Assembly (NCBI RefSeq): GCF_903903185.1
Contig: NZ_CAIUXT010000136.1
Location: forward strand, 1 to 64,000
Reading direction: 5' to 3'
Origin: an uncultured Rhodoblastus sp.
GTDB taxonomy: Bacteria; Pseudomonadota; Alphaproteobacteria; Rhizobiales; Beijerinckiaceae
Length of the DNA: 64,000 nucleotides
The notes beneath the pieces were generated by a model, which worked only from the letters and a program-made list of their open reading frames with translations, was not told the DNA's origin and did no database searches. Shown piece after piece: positions 58,491-64,000 of the stretch; the stretch's first letter is position 1; every line of letters starts with the position of its first letter. The translations under genes were made by a program, and so were the position numbers.

Positions 58491-60071
58491 TCAGATCGGA
58501 AGCTTGGTCGGGCGGGCGTAGCGATACCAAAGGGCGATCATCATCCGCGTCATGGTGACGGCGGTGACGATGGTGGTCAGAATGCCGAGCGCCAGCGACA
58601 CGGCGAAGCCGCGCACCGGACCGGCGCCGAGAAAGTAGAGAATCGCCGCCACCACGAACATCGTCACGTTGGAATCGACGATTGTTGCGAAGGCGCGGTT
58701 GAAGCCCGCGTCGAGCGCCGAAACAATCGAGCGGCCGGCATGGGATTCCTCGCGGATGCGCTCGTAGATCAACACGTTGGAATCCACCGCCATGCCGATG
58801 GTCAGCACGATTCCGGCGATGCCGGGCAGGGTCAGGGTGGCGCGCAGCAGCACCAGCGCGGCGAAGATGAACGAAATATGGATCAGCAGCGCGACATTGG
58901 CGAAGATTCCAAACACGCCATAGGTCATCAGCATATAGGCGACCACCAGCGCCGCCGCCCAATAGGCCGCCTTCTTGCCGGCGTCGATCGAATCCTGGCC
59001 TAGGCCGGGGCCGACGGTGCGCTCCTCGACAATGGTCAGCTTGGCCGGCAGCGCGCCGGCGCGCAGCAGGATGGCGAGATTATTGGCCTGTTCGACGGTG
59101 AAGCGGCCGGAAATCTGGCCCGAGCCGCCGGTGATCGGCCCGAGGATGCGCGGCGCCGAAATCACCTTGTTGTCGAGCACGATGGCGAAGGGCCGCCCGA
59201 CATTGGCCGAGGTCGCCTGCCCGAATTGCTGGCCGCCGCGAATGTTGAAGCGGAAATTGACCACCGGCTCGCCATTGCGCGAATCGAACCCCGGCGTGGC
59301 GTCGGTCAGATCCTCGCCCTGCACCATCACCTGTTTTTCGACCGGCAATCTGCCGGGCTGGTCGGTCTGCTCCAGCTGGTCGACATCGCCCGGATTGGCG
59401 CCGGGGTCGGCGACGAGGCGGAACTCCAGCTTGGCCGTGGTGCCGACGATTTCCTTGAGCCGGTTGGTGTCTTGCAGGCCAGGCACTTCGACCAGCACGC
59501 GGTCGGCGCCCTGGCGCTGGATGTTCGGCTCGGTGGTGCCGAGGCCGTTGACGCGCCGGTTGAGTACTTCGATGGTCTGTTCGACCGCGCGCTTGACCTT
59601 GTTGTCGATGGCGGCGTCGGAAATGTTGAGCTTCAGCAGCCCGTCCTCGCCCTCGACGATGTCGAGCCCCGAACCGGGGCCGGCGCTGGAAAGCGGCACC
59701 AGCGCGGCGAGTTTGGGCAGGACGCGGGCGCGGTCGGCGGCGTCGGGAATGCGCACCTGCACGCCGCGCGCGTTGATGCCGATGCCGCCGGAAATGCCGA
59801 TCTTTTCCTCGCGCAGCAGCCGGCGCAGATCGTCGCGCAGATTGCCGACCATGCTGCGGATCACGTCGGCGCGATCCACCTCATAGAGCAGATGCGCGCC
59901 GCCCTGCAGATCGAGGCCGAGCACGATGCCATTGGGCGGCAGCCAGGACGGCAGATGGGCGGCGAGCGCGGCGCGGTTCTGCGGCCCGATCATGCTGGGA
60001 AGGCAGATCAGGAACGCAATCAGCGACGCGGCCAGCGTGAAGGCGATTTTCCAGGGAGCGAAGCGCAGCAT
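58491..60071 (-). CDS. secD: Protein translocase subunit SecD
   Basis: The 526-residue protein has six transmembrane helices and a large periplasmic P1 domain. Motifs: GLDLQGGAHLLYEVD near the start and the C-terminal half GMAVDSNVLIYERIREE, both SecD hallmarks. yajC lies 33 bases upstream, giving the classic yajC-secD-secF order. The start ATG is at 60071. Confidence 0.97.
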   Translation of the reverse strand: MLRFAPWKIAFTLAASLIAFLICLPSMIGPQNRAALAAHLPSWLPPNGIVLGLDLQGGAHLLYEVDRADVIRSMVGNLRDDLRRLLREEKIGISGGIGINARGVQVRIPDAADRARVLPKLAALVPLSSAGPGSGLDIVEGEDGLLKLNISDAAIDNKVKRAVEQTIEVLNRRVNGLGTTEPNIQRQGADRVLVEVPGLQDTNRLKEIVGTTAKLEFRLVADPGANPGDVDQLEQTDQPGRLPVEKQVMVQGEDLTDATPGFDSRNGEPVVNFRFNIRGGQQFGQATSANVGRPFAIVLDNKVISAPRILGPITGGSGQISGRFTVEQANNLAILLRAGALPAKLTIVEERTVGPGLGQDSIDAGKKAAYWAAALVVAYMLMTYGVFGIFANVALLIHISFIFAALVLLRATLTLPGIAGIVLTIGMAVDSNVLIYERIREESHAGRSIVSALDAGFNRAFATIVDSNVTMFVVAAILYFLGAGPVRGFAVSLALGILTTIVTAVTMTRMMIALWYRYARPTKLPI

Positions 60072-60103
60072 TGTTTGCGGCTATTCCATTGTTCTTGGCC
60101 AGT

Positions 60104-60442
60104 TCAGGCGGGATCCTTGACCGGTTCGCCCTTGGCGCGCACATCGGCAATGGCCGCCCGGCTCTGGCGCACGCGGACATTGGGGGCGATCTCGATCTCG
60201 ATCTCGGAATCGTCGATGGTCTTGGTGACCTTGCCGATCAGCCCGCCATTGGTCACCACCGTGTCGCCGCGACGCAGATTGGAGATCAATTCCTGATGCG
60301 CCTTGGCGCGCTGCTGCTGCGGCCGCAGGATCAGAAAATACATGATCAGCAGAATGATGCCGAAGGGCGCCATCTGGATCAGCACGTCGGCGCCGGCGGA
60401 GGCGCCCGCCGTCTGCGCATAGGCAGGAGAAATCAAAAACAT
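60104..60442 (-). CDS. yajC: Preprotein translocase subunit YajC
   Basis: YajC binds SecDF at the inner membrane. The 112-residue protein has one transmembrane helix (IQMAPFGIILLIMYFLIL) followed by RPQQQRAKAHQ and a cytoplasmic domain with GDTVVTNGGLIGKV. The ATG at 60442 gives the usual length; upstream in-frame sequence is not conserved. The gene is divergent from the DUF815 ATPase, 166 bases away. Confidence 0.95.
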   Translation of the reverse strand: MFLISPAYAQTAGASAGADVLIQMAPFGIILLIMYFLILRPQQQRAKAHQELISNLRRGDTVVTNGGLIGKVTKTIDDSEIEIEIAPNVRVRQSRAAIADVRAKGEPVKDPA

Positions 60443-60608
60443 GTCGCGCTTTCCGCTTTGGGCGCTCGAGGGCTGCGCCGGGAACCGAATTTTTGGCGGA
60501 CTATAGCGGCTCAAAAGCCGAAAGCAATAACGCCAAGCGCTCCAAGGCTTGAGTCTTTTGCCGCCGCCGCCTAATGGGGTCGCCATCAGGCCCCTCCGGA
60601 CGCCCCGC

Positions 60609-61490
60609 ATGACCTCGCCCGCCTCTCAAAATACGAATGATTTGCTCGCCCGCATCGCGCAGGCGCTGGAGCGGCTGAGCCCGCCGCCGCCGCAAAAGCC
60701 GGATTTTGCCGGCGCCGACGCTTTCGTCTGGCGCGCCGAAACCCAAACACTGGCGCCGGTGCAAAAAGTCAGCCGCGTCGAAATCGGCCTTTTGCGCGGC
60801 GTCGATTTTCTGCGCGATCAATTGCTTGGCAATACCGAGCGTTTCGCGCGCGGCCTGCCGGCCAATAATGTGCTGCTGTGGGGCGCGCGCGGCATGGGCA
60901 AGTCCTCGCTGGTCAAGGCCGCCCATGCCGACGTCAACGCGAGGCTTGCCGGCGAACCCGGATTCGCCGGCCTCAAACTGATCGAGATCCACCGCGAGGA
61001 CATCGAGTCCCTGCCCGCGCTGATGGGTTTTTTGCGCGACGCTCCGTTTTCCTTCCTCGTGTTCTGTGACGATCTGTCGTTCGATGGCGGCGACGCCTCC
61101 TATAAATCGCTCAAGGCGGCGCTGGAGGGCGGCGTCGAGGGCCGACCAGGCAATGTGCTGTTCTACGCGACGTCCAACCGCCGCCACCTGCTGCCGCGCG
61201 ACATGATGGACAACGAGCGCTCGACCGCGATCAATCCCGGCGAGGCGGTGGAGGAAAAAGTCTCGCTCTCGGACCGCTTCGGCCTGTGGCTCGGCTTCCA
61301 CAAATGCAGCCAGGACGATTATCTCGCCATGGTCTTCGCCTATGCAAAATATTTTGGGCTCGAAGCGCCGGAAGAGCAGATTCGCGCCGAATCGCTCGAA
61401 TGGGCGATCACGCGCGGCTCCCGTTCGGGTCGCGCCGCCTTCCAGTATATTCAGGACCTCGCCGGAAGACTGGGAAAGAAGCTCGATTAG
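60609..61490 (+). CDS. DUF815-type P-loop ATPase
   Basis: The 293-residue protein has the P-loop LLWGARGMGKSSLVKA (near residue 87) and the Walker B region FLVFCDDLSFDGGD, then SNRRHLLPRDMMDNE and a sensor-like LSDRFGLWLGF. This set is typical of the DUF815 AAA-family proteins, common in alpha- and betaproteobacteria beside yajC-secDF. The ATG at 60609 is preferred over a frame start 60 bases upstream. The biochemical role is not known. Confidence 0.88.
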   Translation: MTSPASQNTNDLLARIAQALERLSPPPPQKPDFAGADAFVWRAETQTLAPVQKVSRVEIGLLRGVDFLRDQLLGNTERFARGLPANNVLLWGARGMGKSSLVKAAHADVNARLAGEPGFAGLKLIEIHREDIESLPALMGFLRDAPFSFLVFCDDLSFDGGDASYKSLKAALEGGVEGRPGNVLFYATSNRRHLLPRDMMDNERSTAINPGEAVEEKVSLSDRFGLWLGFHKCSQDDYLAMVFAYAKYFGLEAPEEQIRAESLEWAITRGSRSGRAAFQYIQDLAGRLGKKLD

Positions 61491-61653
61491 CCTGCGCCCG
61501 GAGCGCGGTTTGCACAGGTCGGGTCGCCAAAATTTCCAATTGCGGAACCAAGCGCGAACGTCTATGTTTTGTTCATGATCTGTCTTTGGTCGATTCTCCG
61601 CCTTCGCGGGGATGAGGCGTAGATGGCGCGAAGGGCAAGCAAGAGGCGGTAAA
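61491..61653. promoter_or_regulatory. lexA promoter region with SOS box
   Basis: gaac-caagcgc-gaac at 61545-61559 is an exact alphaproteobacterial SOS box (the reverse reads GTTC-N7-GTTC) and lies 95 bases before the lexA start. LexA represses its own gene through such a box. Confidence 0.85.
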
Positions 61654-62358
61654 ATGCTGACGAAAAAGCAGAGCGAATTATTGCGCTTCATCCACGAGCG
61701 CCTCAAGGAGACCGGCGTGCCGCCCTCCTTCGACGAAATGAAGGACGCGCTGGATCTGCGCTCCAAATCGGGCATTCACCGGCTGATCATGGCGCTGGAG
61801 GAGCGGGGCTTCATCCGCCGCCTGCCCAATCGCGCCCGCGCGCTCGAAGTGCTTCGGTTGCCGGAATCCTCGACCCCGGCCACGCCGCGTTCGGGACGCT
61901 CCGCCTTCGGCGTCATCGAGGGCAATCTCGGCAAGACCCGCGGCGGCGCCAACGGCGACGCGGCCGATTTCTCTCAGCAGGTCGCCATTCCGGTCATGGG
62001 ACGGATCGCCGCCGGCACGCCGATCTCCGCGTTGCAGACGCGCTCGCATTCGATCTCGCTGCCGCCCGACCTCTTGTCGAGCGGCGAACATTACGCGCTC
62101 GAAGTGCGCGGCGATTCGATGATCGAGGCCGGCATCCTCGACGGCGACACCGTCGTCATCAAGAAGCAGGACACGGCGGAATCCGGCGACATCGTGGTCG
62201 CCCTGATCGACGAAGAGGAGGCGACGCTGAAGCGCCTGCGCAAACGCGGCGCCTCGATCGCGCTCGAAGCCGCGAATCCCGCCTATGAAACGCGGATTTT
62301 CGGTCCCGACCGGGTGAATATCCAGGGCAAGCTGGTGAGTCTGGTGCGCAAGTATTGA
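61654..62358 (+). CDS. lexA: LexA SOS-response repressor
   Basis: LexA represses SOS genes and cleaves itself when RecA filaments form on damaged DNA. The 234-residue protein has an N-terminal winged helix ([36 protein letters not shown]) and a C-terminal S24-type domain. The scissile bond is Ala120-Gly121 (GRIAAGTP), the nucleophile is Ser155 (RGDSMIEAG) and the base is Lys170 or Lys171 (VIKKQD). Gene order lexA next to comEC is common in Rhizobiales. An SOS box lies upstream. Confidence 0.96.
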   Translation: MLTKKQSELLRFIHERLKETGVPPSFDEMKDALDLRSKSGIHRLIMALEERGFIRRLPNRARALEVLRLPESSTPATPRSGRSAFGVIEGNLGKTRGGANGDAADFSQQVAIPVMGRIAAGTPISALQTRSHSISLPPDLLSSGEHYALEVRGDSMIEAGILDGDTVVIKKQDTAESGDIVVALIDEEEATLKRLRKRGASIALEAANPAYETRIFGPDRVNIQGKLVSLVRKY

Positions 62359-62414
62359 AGCGCTTTGACTCCCTCTCCCCGCCTGCGGGGAGAGGGACAT
62401 CTGGCGCACGACCG

Positions 62415-64000
62415 TTACTCGGCGATTTCTTCGGAAGCATCGTCGTCGCGCGCCGCAACGGGCGCGCGCGAAACGCCATGCGGCGTCGAAGCGGCAATGA
62501 CGCGACGACGCGGCGCGGGCGACCAGGGCCGATTTTCGCCGGGCGCCCGGGCGGTCCGCCATTCCACGCCATTCTCGCCGAAAGCCAGCGTCACCGCGCC
62601 GGTCTCCGCCAGCCGCGCCCGGTCGAGCAGGATTTTCGGCGCGCAGGATCTTGGGGCGTAAAGCGGCGAGATCACCACCTGCGCGCGTGCGCAATCCTCG
62701 TGGAAAGCGGCATAATCGAGCACCAGCGCGGCGGACTCGCCATTGCGCAGTCGCCCGACGCAGCCAAGGGCGTCGCAATGGCCGGCCCGCTCGGCGCCGT
62801 TGCGCGGATCGGCGTCGGCGCGCAGCCATTGTTCGGCGGCGAAAGCGTCGTTTTTCTTGCCGAGCAGCGTCAATTGGCCGTCGGCGTCGCGCAGCGCCGC
62901 CATGTCGCCGGACGGCGGAACCGCCAGATCGAAGCGCCCGCCGCTCGCCGCGCCGAGCAGGCCGAGCGCCAGCAGCGGCAGGGCGGTCAGCCGCATGAGG
63001 GCGGTGCGCCACAGCACGGCGGAAAGCACTGCGAGGGTCAGGCAGACAATCGACCAGGGCGCGAAGGCCGGAAGCGAAATACTGGCGCCGGGCGCCGCGC
63101 CGATCCAGCCGGCGATTTTCATGACGATGGCGATTCCGGCGCCGAGATAGGACCAGACCCAAGCGTCGAGCCCGAACGGATATAGCACCGAACCGAGCAA
63201 GGCCGCCGGCACGGCGAAAAGCTCGATCATCGCCAGCGTCAGCGGGTTGCCGATCAGCACATAGGGGCTCAACTCGTGAAAATCATAGGCCATGAACGAG
63301 GCCGTGGCGGACGTAGCGCAGAAAGTGGCGAACAGCGCGCCAAAAACGCCGTGCCGGCTGCGCTCGGCAAGATCTTGCGCCAGCGCGCGCGCCTCCCGTT
63401 CGCGTGGCGCGGCGGTGGGCCCGGCCTGGCCGCCTGGAACAAAGCTGCGCGCGGCGGCGCGCGATTCATAAACCGCCACCAGCGCCGCCACGGCGGCGAA
63501 GGACAATTGGAAACTTGCGCCGAGCAGCGCCTCGGGTTGCAGGACGATCACCGCCAAAGCGGCGAAGGCCAGATTGCGCATGGTCAGCGCGGGCCGGTCG
63601 GCGAGCACCGAGCCGAGCAAAATCAGGGTCATGAACAGCGCCCGTTCCGAGCCGACGCGCGATCCGGTGAACAGCGCGTAAAGGCAGGCGCCGGCGATGG
63701 CCAGGCCGGCGGCCCATTTCTTGATCGGATAGTTGAGCGCCAGCGTCGGCGAAAACGCCATCAGCCGCCGCAGGCCGACGAAGAAAATGCCGGCAACCAA
63801 AGTCATCTGCACGCCGGAAATGGTGATGATGTGGAAAATGCCTGCCTTGCGGATGGTTTCCTTCGCCTCCTCGGACAGGAGATCGCGCTTGCCGGTGACC
63901 ATGGCCGCGCCGATGGCGCCATTATCGCCGCCAATGGCGTCGGCGACCCGCAGCGCCAGCGCATTGCGCGCCCGGTCGACGGCGGCGAAAAAACCGAAGC
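62415..64000 (-). CDS. ComEC/Rec2-type DNA-uptake channel protein, 5' end outside the window
   Basis: The visible 528 residues form a polytopic membrane protein, continuing beyond the right edge. The Competence domain core is present: AGIFHIITISGVQMTLVAG (the family normally has SGLHM), ALFTGSRVGSERALFM, and GASFQLSFAAVAALV. About six more hydrophobic helices follow, then a C-terminal soluble part (FAAEQWLRADADPRNG). The canonical beta-lactamase-like C-terminal domain of ComEC is absent; the family is often shorter in Rhizobiales. ComEC carries transforming DNA through the inner membrane. It converges with lexA. Confidence 0.88.
   Translation of the reverse strand, partial: FGFFAAVDRARNALALRVADAIGGDNGAIGAAMVTGKRDLLSEEAKETIRKAGIFHIITISGVQMTLVAGIFFVGLRRLMAFSPTLALNYPIKKWAAGLAIAGACLYALFTGSRVGSERALFMTLILLGSVLADRPALTMRNLAFAALAVIVLQPEALLGASFQLSFAAVAALVAVYESRAAARSFVPGGQAGPTAAPREREARALAQDLAERSRHGVFGALFATFCATSATASFMAYDFHELSPYVLIGNPLTLAMIELFAVPAALLGSVLYPFGLDAWVWSYLGAGIAIVMKIAGWIGAAPGASISLPAFAPWSIVCLTLAVLSAVLWRTALMRLTALPLLALGLLGAASGGRFDLAVPPSGDMAALRDADGQLTLLGKKNDAFAAEQWLRADADPRNGAERAGHCDALGCVGRLRNGESAALVLDYAAFHEDCARAQVVISPLYAPRSCAPKILLDRARLAETGAVTLAFGENGVEWRTARAPGENRPWSPAPRRRVIAASTPHGVSRAPVAARDDDASEEIAE

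Overview
The window is GC-rich chromosomal DNA from an alphaproteobacterium. The gene neighbourhoods (fabF-mltG-yicC-gmk; rsmA-pdxA-surA-lptD-lptG-lptF divergent from pepA-holC; tmk-holB; ssb divergent from uvrA; secD-secF-Mth938; lexA beside comEC) and SOS boxes of the GTTC-N7-GTTC type point to the order Hyphomicrobiales (Rhizobiales). A Beijerinckiaceae/Methylocystaceae-like host is my best guess. No rRNA, tRNA, CRISPR array, integrase or intact transposase was seen.

Layout. 0-7 kb: fatty-acid synthesis (fabF, interrupted by one stop codon), the septal transglycosylase mltG, an inserted AT-rich uracil-DNA-glycosylase-like gene, then yicC-gmk. 7-10 kb: stress/membrane small proteins, an outer-membrane barrel, an orphan tRNA-nucleotidyltransferase HD domain and a c-type cytochrome. 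10.3-18.3 kb (minus strand): rsmA, pdxA, surA, lptD, lptG and lptF, a tightly overlapped outer-membrane-assembly operon. 18.7-23.6 kb: pepA, holC, rlpA and a D,D-carboxypeptidase. 24.4-28.6 kb: a three-gene membrane glycoconjugate cluster (flippase-like, FAD oxidoreductase, GT39). 28.8-31.8 kb: tmk, holB, tgt. 31.8-36.3 kb: an accessory stretch with a frameshifted gene, guaA, an HNH endonuclease and a VapBC toxin-antitoxin pair. 36.3-42.9 kb: a membrane protein, two PEP-CTERM exported proteins, a glutathione transferase, a secreted protein and a double cold-shock protein. 43-51.3 kb: mazG, a methyltransferase, an SDR, gyrA, an OmpA-like/HExxH divergent pair and ssb. 51.7-57.1 kb: uvrA and a two-gene AT-rich cassette bounded by 90-bp inverted repeats. 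57.1-64 kb: Mth938-like, secF, secD, yajC, a DUF815 ATPase, lexA and a truncated comEC.

Functionally most of the window is housekeeping: envelope biogenesis (LptDFG, SurA, MltG, RlpA, Sec), DNA replication and repair (HolB, HolC, Ssb, GyrA, UvrA, LexA) and nucleotide metabolism (Gmk, Tmk, GuaA, MazG). LexA boxes upstream of lexA and between ssb and uvrA tie the repair genes into one SOS regulon.

The most unusual observations are: a Tgt enzyme that has lost three of its four zinc ligands while keeping both catalytic aspartates; the 1.9-kb two-gene cassette inside 90-bp inverted repeats, one gene carrying a PD-(D/E)XK-like motif; a UDG-like protein fused to a C-terminal YRDGMTV module that splits a conserved gene pair; a stand-alone Cca-type HD protein whose HD dyad reads Met-Asn; and several dispersed palindromic repeat families.
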